The notes below the pieces were generated by a model, which was given only the letters and a program-made list of their open reading frames with translations, searched no databases and had not been told where the DNA came from. DNA of 64,000 nt from Arcuatula senhousia (taxonomy: Eukaryota > Mollusca > Bivalvia > Mytilida > Mytilidae): positions 17,663,001 through 17,727,000 of the forward strand of contig OZ020309.1 of the NCBI GenBank assembly GCA_963971305.1, written 5' to 3'. Positions 55,962 through 64,000 of this stretch are shown here, piece by piece; the first letter of the stretch is position 1; the number at the start of each line of letters is the position of its first letter. Made by a program: the position numbers and the translations under genes.

Positions 55962-57707
55962 TTTCAACTTGCAAATCCAACATTTTATTGTAAGTTAAAA
56001 AATAATAATACTAAGAAAAATCAGCAACAAATCAAAGAATTTATCAAAACATCCGTGGAGAACAATGATCTTCCAGATAATGCTAGAAACTTGATTGTCT
56101 CCCAACCCAGGACATCGGGATTCTACATGCTCCCTAAAATCCATAAATTGGGAAACCCTGGTAGACCCATAGTCTCTGCATGTAGTTGTCCGACTGAAAA
56201 CATTTCCAGTTTTCTCCATAATGTTTTCATGCCAATAGTGGAGAACTTGCCCACCTATGTTAAGGACACTACTCATGCTCTTAATATCCTAGAGTTCTTT
56301 GAACCTGAAAATCCGAATGACTTTAGATTGTTCTCCATGGATGTTACTGCTCTCTACACTAGTATTCCGAACAACGATGCCATGATCGCTTTAAAACATT
56401 TTTTGGACAGAAGACCCAATCCCTAGGTGAAAACGGATGTCATCTTGAGATTAGCAGAACTTGTTCTCAATCTCAACACTTTTCAGTTTAATGGAGAGTT
56501 TTATTCTCAGTCTGGCGGTGTTGCCATGGGCACTAAGATGGGTCCTAGTTTCGCCTGTCTGTTTGTTGGGTATTTGGAAGAGAAAATGTTTTCTGAATAC
56601 GTTGGTCCTGTTCCTGACCTATACAAACGATACATAGATGATGTTTTCGGTGTATCCTCTGATAGTGAAGATGATCTGAACTCGTTCATCAGCTTTGTCT
56701 CTTCCTATCATCCTGCCATTCAGTACACCTTTACAATCTCACAAGAGAAACTCTCCTTCCTTGACTTGGAATGTAGCATTCTTAACGGCAAAATAGAAAC
56801 GTCTGTGTTCTATAAACCCACTGATGCACACTGCTACCTGAACTACCAATCTTGTCATCCCCAGAGCTGCAAAAATGCCATTCCTAGGTCTCAATTTCTG
56901 AGACTTAAACGTATTTGCAGCAATGAGGATGATTTTAAAGTTCAAAGCAGCACTATGAAATCATTTTTTGTCAAAAGGGGATATCCTAACAACATCTTGG
57001 ATAAAGCTATCGACTCAGTTTCCCGGGTGACACGATCCAAGGCTTTGGAACCCAGGTCAAGACGCAAGAATGACCGTATACCTTTGGTACTTACATACCA
57101 CCCTCATAACATCGTTATACGGAACATTCTGTTGCGCAATTTCAAGTCCATCGTCTTGAAGGACGAACACATGTCGACAGTGTTCGACTCGCCACCCCTG
57201 ACTGCTTTTCGCAAAGGTAAGAGTTTGAGGCAACATCTTGTCTCCAGCTCATTCGACAAATCCAAGAGACGTCCTCGCTCTGACTTTTCAGGCACCAGGG
57301 GTTGTGGTCGATCAATCTGTGTCACATGTCCTTTTACCTGGGAGACTGAAGAGATAGTTGGCCCCTCCAACACCTTCAAGTTGAAGAACGGTTACACCTG
57401 CATCTCCGAAAATGTCATTTACGCCATCCGCTGTGCCAAGTGCCTTAAAATTTACGTAGGAGAAACTTGTCGTCGACTGGGTGACAGATTTGCTGAACAC
57501 AGGAGAAGTGTTCTCAAATGCGACGATTGCCCAGTCGGCCAGCACTTTTCATTGCCAAACCATGGCGTCAAGGATATGCAGGTGACCGTTCTCCTTGAAA
57601 CATGCACCGGCGAAAAACAAAGACAGTTTCTTGAGCAAAGAATAATCAACTTTTTAGGCACTTTTCAACCCTTTGGTATGAATGTAAAAAGAGAGACCTT
57701 TTCTTAA
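55932..57707 (+). pseudogene. Penelope-like RT-GIY-YIG polyprotein with one in-frame stop
   Basis: A single frame runs from 55932 to the TAA at 57705-57707, broken only by TAG at 56424-56426. Before the stop: FYMLPKIHK (64-72), GRPIVSA (77-83) and motif A SMDVTALYTSIP (135-146). After it, counted from 56427: motif B GGVAMGTKMGPSFAC (30-44), YIDD (69-72), FLDLECSI (111-118), a CGRSICVTC zinc-like knuckle (293-301) and the GIY-YIG nuclease with VIYAIRC (330-336), YVGETCRRLGDRFAEHR (343-359) and FLEQRIINFLGTF (401-413). It copies RNA into DNA at a nick made by its own nuclease in active relatives. The stop between motifs A and B and the missing N-terminus make this copy dead unless the stop is read through. 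The second half begins with GTG, not a real start. Confidence 0.85.
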
Positions 57708-57954
57708 TATCTATAAATTAGTCATCAAGTTCAGGATCAAAATACCACATGATGTTCTTCGAGTCAATTTTATGTCATTCTGTCCTCGTCAGTCGATGTG
57801 TGAACATCCTTTTACTTTTTAGCCCCTGAAGAAGGACTTTATGTCCGAAAATTTGGGCATTCTTGTTTTATTTGTTTTAAAGGTTTTATTTCTTTGTATT
57901 TCTTATTTAGTTTTTACCTTTTAAATGTGGCTTCACCATCCATTTATTTATCTA
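57574..57954. repeat. right arm / 3' end of the Penelope-like element
   Basis: It contains the last ~45 codons of the nuclease frame and the 3' non-coding end. A hairpin-forming stretch at about 57824-57851 reads CTGAAGA, a GGAC-TTTAT-GTCC stem, then GAAA, recalling a hammerhead core. Confidence 0.8.
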
Positions 57955-58024
57955 TTTTATTTATACACAAGCCACAGTGCAACATACTTTATTTATTTTA
58001 ATTTTTTTAAACGTGTCTTATTTT

Positions 58025-58375
58025 GGAATTTCTGTCATTTTGTCGGAATTCTCTGGTTTTTATATTGTTAATTTTTTTCCCAAGAACCCCTTTTTTATCA
58101 ATTGCTTTAACATATCATACAGAACTGATTAACGATTTTTTTCTCAAATCATATCTTTTCCGTCATGGGTTTAATAGCTTAAAAGTACTAATGCTAAACC
58201 TATGCAAAAGTAAGAGAAAACCTTATCTCGCCCTAATTGAAAGGTCAAATATCTTGAAGACGAGGTCACAAACCTCTCAAATTGTTCGCTAACTATTTTA
58301 TTCTTTTACCTTCATTTTTTCATTTAAGGTATAAAAAAACCTTATTATTTTCGGTGATTTGAGTGAACATCTCTA
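58025..58375. repeat. second copy of the 9866-10265 MITE-like repeat
   Basis: Direct orientation, diverged; it starts 70 bp after the Penelope-like element. It is non-coding: the 89-codon frame here is not conserved in the 9.9-kb copy. Confidence 0.6.
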
Positions 58376-58614
58376 ATGCCATATCTAAATCTAGATAGTA
58401 AAACTAGGAACTATTTTTTTGGAAATCAAAATATAAAAAAATTCCAGGGATTCAACGTTGCTAAAGCTAACACAAGTTTAGTCTATTTAATACTCGAAAG
58501 AGAACTTGCCAACAGTGACAAACACTTAAAGAATGATATTTAATCATATAACTGTTAGAATATATCAATGAAAAAATAAAATGATGACGGATAAAAAACA
58601 TGAGTATGCTTTTT

Positions 58615-58712
58615 ATGATTTTATACCCCATATTTGTCTAGGAGTGTATGGTGTCTAAAGTAAAATTTCTTTAGTGAAGAGGGCAACCGATGAGCAACAT
58701 AACCTTTAAAGC
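58615..58712 (-). pseudogene. RT-B C-terminal scrap
   Basis: The minus strand encodes GYVAHRLPSSLKKFY, then RHHTLLDKYG, the block just before the end of RT-B. Only about 33 codons remain. Confidence 0.65.
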
Positions 58713-59229
58713 TTGAATACAAGCCTAGATTAGACTTGAAAGTTGTTAAGACCTGGTCGGGTGTTTTATTAGATATGGTCGGGTAAATTTAAGACTAAGT
58801 CAAAGAATTTTAACTCATTATCCAATATTGAAAACAAATCAAGGAAAGTACAAGTCCAAGTCAAGTTTTTCAGACTGTCTAAGGCTATGATCACTGTCAA
58901 GTAAAATCATGCACATCGAGTATCAAATGGTCAATTTAACACTTAAGCAAATTGTAGTGAATACTGATGTTGAGTTGTTAATCCTTGAATAAACACATTT
59001 CGCTCATCAATGGACCATTATACCAAACAAATAAAATAACAAAGTGGATATCAATTAACTTTAGAATTTAGATGTGCATGTATCTAACTCTCGCAAGTAG
59101 CAAATGAACAATAATAAAAATTACGGCTGAAAACAGAAAAAAACATGACAAGAGAATTTTAAGGTTTTTCCTAAAACAAGAATCTCCCATGTGCTTGTAT
59201 CGCCAAATCTTGTCCTTACGGGTTAATAT
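58713..59229. other. non-coding stretch
   Basis: Nothing was recognised, apart from loosely GTC/GAC-rich words near 58740-58800 that recall the satellite inside the 60.2-kb CACTA element. Confidence 0.3.
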
Positions 59230-59935
59230 GATCTAAAACTTCTTAAAAAATAAAAAAATACAATATTCCAGAAAAAAAAAACTTCTGATGCGCGTTTCGT
59301 CTAATTAATACTCATCAGAGGCCCTCTACCAAAACGATTGAAACAGCCAAAAACTAGAAACACTAGAAAGCTTCCCGTGCTTCAGTTGTATGCTCTTATA
59401 TATTTTTGAGTACTGGAATATGTGTTGGAAAGACACAGTTTACATATTTCCAAAATTTGACAACGTTTGGCTATTTCTTTAAAAAATGATAAATTTATCT
59501 GCTTTGTCATTGTTGTTATATTTTTGGCATTTGTATTATCATATCTAATATTCTACCGATTTTCCAAATTTTCTACTCCTATTGTGTCTAATGAAGGTTT
59601 ATCCTGAAAAGCGCTTCACACGCAGTGAAACTTTGCTTTTGTACATTTATTAAAATCATTTCAATATGTAGATCGTGTCTTTTTGGCACATAATCCATAT
59701 TCTTTCGTATTTAATACTAAATATGAGTATGAAGAGCACAGAAAGTAAAACCAAAATATTCTTTACTAGAAGCAATATAGTGACAAAGATCAGCCCATGT
59801 CTGGGGTAAGGGTAGTCTTAGTGCAATTTTAGCAATTTTGACATTTACACGGATAATTTTAGAGTTAGATGTGTCCTTAAACATTTGAGGGAACGCCTAG
59901 CAACTCAGACCCAAAAGAACTTTTTTTAACTTAGA
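59230..59935 (-). mobile_element. retrozyme family B unit, interrupted and decayed
   Basis: The hammerhead zone is at 59281-59324. The body is interrupted after 'aaacact' (about 59365) by ~345 bp of unrelated DNA and resumes with 'atgagtatgaagagcac' (about 59722), then 'ctggggtaagggtagtctta'. In the hammerhead, CTGATGA, GAAA and the ATC cleavage triplet are kept, but helix I pairs poorly (GGGCCT against AGAAGT). Confidence 0.6.
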
Positions 59936-60062
59936 AAAGATGAAGATTTTAAGAAATTAACGGCCTTTTGTATTCTGTAAAAGTTTCATTTTATTAGGCG
60001 AAACAAGAAAAACACGCTTTGTAATACAAATGACAACAAAGTTCCAGACAATAAATTTTGCT

Positions 60063-60106
60063 ACGCCTGACGCGCGTTTCGTCTATTCAAGACTCATCAG
60101 AGGCGC
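60063..60106 (-). ncRNA. hammerhead ribozyme, family B, intact-looking
   Basis: Reading minus: helix I GCGCCT...AGGCGT (six pairs, one GU); core CTGATGA; helix II GTC-TTGAATA-GAC; GAA; stem III ACGCGCGT, which is self-complementary and leaves a two-base loop; then C as the cleavage base, giving the preferred GUC triplet. Every invariant position of the hammerhead is present. Confidence 0.88.
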
Positions 60107-60218
60107 TCTACCAAAAATATTGAAAATGCCAAACACTGTATAAATATGAAGAGCATAGAACAGTATAACCAAAAATACCAAACTGGGGAACCAATTTATT
60201 ACTAAGATAATCAACCTA

Positions 60219-60843
60219 CACTACAAACTTCCAATAGTCTGAATTGTATTGTTTTTGTACTAAATCGTGCTGAATTGTACTCGACCAGTCTGAAAAAGTC
60301 TAAAAAGTACTTAATTGTACTCGACCAAAGTCTGAAAATTTTTAAAAAGACTAAAACGTACTTGACAATTTCAAATGTATTGTTGTCAGTCTAAAATGTT
60401 CTCGACCTAGTCTTAATTGTACTCGACAAAGTCTGAAACGTACTCGACCTTGATTAAAACGTACTTAACTAATTAAAAATCAATTAGGTCTATCAAACAT
60501 TAAAGATTTTATCTAATGTTACAAAAGTGTGTTAATTGGTGATATAATTAGATCGAGAATGTTTTAGTATTGTTGAGTAAAATTCAGACTTGGTCGAGTA
60601 CATTTAAGAATTTACATTTTCTTCCTTATCTATCTGATAATAAACTTTAATTAAGGTCGAGTAAGATTAAGTACTTTTCAGACTATCTCAAATGATTAAG
60701 TACAGGTTCAGACTTTTTACAAAAAATCAGACTTTGGTCGAGTACAGTTGAGCACGTTTAAGACTTATTCAGAATGGTCGAGTACATTTAAGTACGGTTA
60801 AGTACAAATACTATACCATTCAGACTTTTGGTAGTTTGTAGTG
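60219..60843. mobile_element. CACTA-type non-autonomous transposon
   Basis: The ends are CACTACAAACT and AGTTTGTAGTG. The inverted repeats extend for about 85 bp with mismatches. Flanking CTA at 60216-60218 and 60844-60846 is a 3-bp target duplication, and the paralogous family B unit at 62541-62550 reads 'catcctatgtctgg' uninterrupted. The inside is made of repeated GTACTCGACC and AGTCTGAA words in opposite orientations in the two halves, as expected for the subterminal binding repeats of CACTA (EnSpm/CMC) elements. It has no transposase. Confidence 0.85.
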
Positions 60844-61039
60844 CTATGTCTGGGGTAGGAAGAACCTTAGGGTTTAGACAATTTTGAAATTTAGACGGAT
60901 AATTTAAAGCTTTGAGCTTTGATGTATTTTGAACAACGTTTCACGAACTAACCTACTTTTCAATCAATAGGAAGAACATCAAACGACCTAAACCAAAATA
61001 TAATTGACAACTTCAATCCAATGAAGACTTTGTAATAGC

Positions 61040-61312
61040 CTTTACCGGCATGGACACGCTGAATGGACTATTGGCAACGCGACGGGTGTGCTTTAGCAAG
61101 CAGGAACTGCTTACTCTTCCGGAGCACATCAGTTCACTCTTGTTTCGACCGGAGTTCGCGTTGTTGATTGATATTCAGTTATTTTATGTATCCATGTTTT
61201 CCATGATGTCTGTTTTTGTCCCGTTCTTGATGGTGTTAACTGGTTTTGTCTCTGCCCTTTCGGACTTTTGACATTCGGTTACCCCATTGGTACATCTGCT
61301 TGTTTATGACCT
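61040..61312 (+). repeat. RT-B 3' tail, complete
   Basis: From 'cctttaccggcatggacacg' to 'cccattggtacatctgctt', very close to the tail of the 27.3-kb copy. No coding part is present: it is extremely 5'-truncated. The 73-codon frame across it is a tail translation seen in other copies too. Confidence 0.75.
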
Positions 61313-61874
61313 GACGTTTTAAGCCAGCAACAGGTTCTTTTAATTTTCTTCTGTAATAGATTGTTCTCCCTTTAGGGGAAACAAAACTATTAGACTGACC
61401 ATACTCGATTTCCGGGCATCTGAAAAAATCGATGCCATAGATAATTAAGAAGAGGTTTATGAGCTGAATGTTAAAGCTGGCAACAGTTTTTTTTTTGTCT
61501 GCAGTAGATATCGTCGCATAAGGCAAAGACAAAAACGCTGTTTTGTTTACCTTTCGAGAGTCATAAACCCCACAATTCTAAAACCATTGACACAATTTCG
61601 ACTTTTTGGAGATTTGGATTTTGAAGAGCTTGTCGTCCCTCAAATGTATTTTATCTTTTTAAACTTGCTGATTTATAAGTCACTTTATATGAATACAAAC
61701 TATGTTCTTTTTAAACAACGGTCCTGTTTTATCTCATCCCTAAAAATTGAGCCCTAATTCCACCATTCTTAGATGTGATCTGCTTCAGGTTTTATCCGGA
61801 TAAAAATAGTTTATGAATGATTGTGTGGTCGTTTTTATTGAAGAATATATCTACAATTGTTATTCATATTATTC

Positions 61875-62300
61875 ACATGCAATTCATTAGTATTCCTATG
61901 GGAACTAATTGTGCTCGACTTATACATGATTTTTCTTATATTGTAACGAATTAAGAATATATGACCAAACTTCAACAAGACCCAAGCAAACTCAACCTTT
62001 TTGAAAGTTTTGATAATAGTTACCGCTACTAAGAGGACATTTTTCCTCTTAACAATCACACATTTTCCCACTTTTGACCTCTTAAAAAATCAAAACTTAA
62101 TAAATCTAACATCGCCACGTCCACTTTTAGATTTAGATTTAAGCATTATCAAAGGGAATTACACACTTAGTTGTAATAAACGTGCTAACTTTTTATTCCT
62201 GATAGAAAAATCCTTTCCATGAAGATCATGTACCACTATCCCCGTCTTATGGAGTAAAAGTTTCTTGTTTTTATTACAAAACCGATTTATCACAGAAAAA
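61875..62300 (+). pseudogene. RT-C reverse transcriptase fragment, frameshifted
   Basis: Codons read QFISIPMGTNCARLIHDFSY (motif B), a stop, then EYMTKLQQDPSKLNLFESF. After a frameshift comes LLDLDLSIIKGNYTL (the segment after YIDD), then NRFITEKNLKSKLP. The order is that of Penelope-like reverse transcriptases, but the YIDD box itself is gone. RT-C differs from RT-B in having the QDPSKL spacer. Confidence 0.65.
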
Positions 62301-62354
62301 AATCTCAAATCAAAGTTACCGATACAACACATTAGTCCAATCTTTTACAAAATT

Positions 62355-62600
62355 CTTACAAATACAAATGACAACAAAGTTCCAGGCAATAAATTTTGCT
62401 TTGCCCGACGAACGTTTCGTCTATTCAAGACTCATCAGAGGCGCTCTACCAAAAATATTGAAAATGCCAAACACTATATGATTATGAAGAGCATATAACA
62501 GTAAAACCAAATATACCAAACTATTACTAAGATGAGCATCCTATGTCTGGAGTAGGAAGAACCTTAGGGTTTTGACAATTTTGAAATTCCAACGAATAAG
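62355..62600 (-). mobile_element. retrozyme family B unit, uninterrupted
   Basis: 'acaaatgacaacaaagttcc', the hammerhead (62401-62444), 'gaaaatgccaaacactatat', 'gatgagcatcctatgtctgg' and 'gtaggaagaaccttagggtt'. It provides the empty site for the CACTA element at 60219-60843. It lies inside the RT-C relic region. Confidence 0.7.
62401..62444 (-). ncRNA. family B hammerhead with weakened helix I
   Basis: The core CTGATGA, helix II, GAAA, stem III ACG-TT-CGT and the GTC cleavage triplet are all kept. Helix I is GCGCCT against GGGCAA, which allows only about four pairs. Weak activity is possible. Confidence 0.7.
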
Positions 62601-62704
62601 TTAAAATATCAACATCATATTGATACATTTAATATAAATTTTTGATTGTATAAGAAATATAATATACTTATTTTTATAGTAATGTTATTTATAAACAAAC
62701 GAAT

Positions 62705-62840
62705 AAAACAAAATCAACGGGAACTCATTGTGCTCCACTTATACCTTAACTTTTCTTATATTGTAACAAATCAAAATATATGGCCAAACTCCAACAAAAC
62801 TATAACAAACTCCACCTACTTGAAATACTTGAACCTTAAC
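62705..62840 (+). pseudogene. RT-C motif B scrap
   Basis: Codons read GTHCAPLIP, a stop, LFLYCNKSKYMAKLQQNYNK and LHLLEIL, related to the 61.9-kb fragment. It is decayed. Confidence 0.55.
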
Positions 62841-63056
62841 TGGTTTAAACAAATAGAAAAAGGATAATTAAATAAAAGATACTTTTTTTAAAAATTGTGC
62901 TTAAATTTTTAATATTATAATCTTTTTTTATTTAATTATTTTAATCATGTAGGCACTTAAAAATGTAAATAAACCTTCTTGAATATCGTGTTATTTTTAG
63001 CATAACAGCGATCGCAAATGTCACTTTTTTGACGATATAACACTATCAATAATAGT

Positions 63057-63365
63057 TTGAAGTGTTGTGTCGGATTAAGAATCGCTATGTTTGATTTTTT
63101 ACATCAGTTGATTAATGTTTCTTATCTAGCTGTCAGTAACTCTGATTTTTCTCAACAGAGTTTCTCTATGTTTAGTTTTTTTTTCTTGCAGCTTTTGTTT
63201 CAGGTTCTCTTTTGTCAAGTTGAAATTTTATCGATTGTATTTTAACCTGTGTTATTGTTGTGCCTGCTTTGTTCAACATAAACAATAAGGGGAGGTTGGG
63301 CCCCAAAAAAACTGGTTTAACTCTTGTCCTCAGCCAGGAATCTTAATCAAAGCTTTTGACCTATG
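63057..63365. repeat. R3 repeat, inverted copy of its right part
   Basis: The reverse complement matches 25110-25410: 'gttgtgtcggatt', 'cagttgattaatg', 'agctgtcagtaac' and 'ggggaggttgggcccc'. The 62-codon frame across it has a counterpart on the minus strand at 25148-25399 but is not conserved as protein. Confidence 0.65.
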
Positions 63366-63702
63366 TCCTCTGTCTTCTTTGTGTTAGGGTTTATCGATAC
63401 GATTACATAAAATGGCTTCATTTTATATCTTTTTTAAGTATGTGTACAATATTTAATTAAAAAATATATCTTATACAAATTACATTTCGAACGCCAAAAA
63501 ATGTACCGAAAAAACTGTGGCAGTATAACAGGGTGTGTATATATCTATGCCCTACTACTGCAGAAGTAGGCATATTTGTGGGAAGTTAATTGTGTTTACT
63601 TCGTGGGTAAGAGAAATAAATGAAATTCAATCTCTATGTATTTAACATATTTAGTTGAAAAATGTATTTCAAAAGTAAAATTCACGAAAATTTGTCCAGA
63701 AA

Positions 63703-64000
63703 ATGAGAGCCGGTGGTGTAGTTTTAAACGCGTCGGGCTACTAGCACACGGTTCGTGGTTTGATCCTCGTCCGGGGTGAAAATTTCGTGAACTTATTGTC
63801 TTTTATCTTGATACATGTGTGCGATGATGGTCTCACGGAACGATGCTTGTACCTCGAAAGGGTCGAAAAAAGGTTGCCCCATGTATGTGGAGAGCAAGAC
63901 CTCATACACGTTAGAGACCCCTTTGAAAGAGTTCGATAAAAGTAGGCTCAAAAGGGGGGCTAAAAAGTCCACAGTCGTTTACTGCTAGCCGGAGAGGGAT
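63703..64000 (+). repeat. tRNA-derived SINE, cut by the window end
   Basis: The head (63710-63780) resembles a tRNA: an A-box-like GGTGGTGTAGT and a B-box-like GGTTTGATCC, ending CGTCCGGGGTG. It is followed by about 220 bp of non-tRNA sequence ('gatggtctcacggaac', 'aagacctcatacacg'). The tRNA cloverleaf is not good enough for a working tRNA gene. The 3' end is beyond the window. Confidence 0.55.

Larger units (their letters stand above)
55581..57954 (+). mobile_element. Penelope-like element with 381-bp inverted flanking arms
   Basis: The body encodes reverse transcriptase plus GIY-YIG nuclease. The left arm (55581-55961) is the reverse complement of the right arm (57574-57954), with three mismatches seen in 381 bp. 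The arm contains the last part of the nuclease frame and the whole 3' non-coding end. A partial copy joined head-to-tail or in inverse orientation at the 5' end is typical of Penelope-like insertions, and the near identity of the arms indicates a recent event. Flanking sequence shows no clear target duplication (TTTTTT at the left, TTTTATTTAT at the right). The element is 5'-truncated relative to the family, so the N-terminal third of the protein is missing. Confidence 0.85.
60020..60950 (-). mobile_element. retrozyme family B unit carrying a CACTA insertion
   Basis: It runs from 'acaaatgacaacaaagttcc' through the hammerhead (60063-60106) and the body ('gaaaatgccaaacactgt', 'atatgaagagcatagaac'). 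A 625-bp element (60219-60843) interrupts it, after which 'ctatgtctggggtaggaaga' resumes. The copy at 62350-62600 has the same body uninterrupted. Confidence 0.75.

Noticed and set aside
61050..61271. 73-codon frame with hydrophobic end as a gene
   Set aside because: The same translated tail appears in RT-B copies at 13.3, 27.4 and 30.5 kb; it is the 3' tail of the retroelement.
63703..63780. A functional tRNA gene
   Set aside because: Only A-box and B-box-like elements are recognisable; acceptor and anticodon stems do not pair properly and the following sequence looks like a SINE body.

Overview
The window is AT-rich, repeat-dense eukaryotic genomic DNA, most likely from a bivalve mollusc and probably a mussel of the Mytilus group. 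The reasons are spliced genes with GT/AG introns, many 5'-truncated Penelope-type retroelement fragments, a bivalve-type SINE motif, and short repeats carrying hammerhead ribozymes that I recall as abundant in mussel genomes. The species call rests on recognition, not on a search. No bacterial, phage or CRISPR feature was seen.

Only three host protein genes can be supported. (1) 2980-4971, minus strand: a three-exon gene for a small secreted protein made of a signal peptide, a Methyltransf_FA-type domain and a PAN/Apple-like cysteine domain. All splice sites and phases fit. (2) 16048-17319, minus, and (3) 48281-49732, plus: a diverged, inverted pair of Kelch-like genes with long uninterrupted reading frames and no BTB domain at the N-terminus.

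Most of the rest is mobile DNA. Three reverse-transcriptase lineages are visible. One is a Penelope-like element with a C-terminal GIY-YIG nuclease, flanked by 381-bp inverted arms (55581-57954). The second, called RT-B here, is a YIDD reverse transcriptase with no nuclease seen; it has two good partial copies (27.3-28.4 and 29.7-30.7 kb), a broken inverted one (13.2-15.2 kb) and many truncated tails. The third, RT-C, is a decayed relative (25.7, 61.9 and 62.7 kb). Non-autonomous DNA transposons are common. Four have boundaries supported by a paralogous empty site or matching duplicated flanks: 32976-33807 (TA), 50282-50640 (TA), 60219-60843 (CACTA ends, CTA duplication) and 26738-26871 (TTAA). 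Others are at 1460-2465, 7270-7633, 9866-10265, 10864-12842 and 17352-17904.

The most notable system is two families of short non-coding repeats that each carry a hammerhead self-cleaving ribozyme, the hallmark of animal retrozymes. Family A forms an array of 5.9 near-identical 383-bp units (51961-54209) with six intact-looking ribozymes, all on the minus strand, plus diverged relatives at 22.9, 23.9, 43.1 and 51.4 kb. Family B has about eight copies; the one at 60063-60106 has a complete hammerhead fold with a GUC cleavage site, and the others show graded decay. Retrozymes are thought to spread as circular RNAs copied by another element's reverse transcriptase. The Penelope-type elements here are candidate helpers, which is inference.

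The middle of the window (about 25.9-36 kb and 43.5-47 kb) is built of segmental duplications. They serve as internal before/after comparisons for several insertions.
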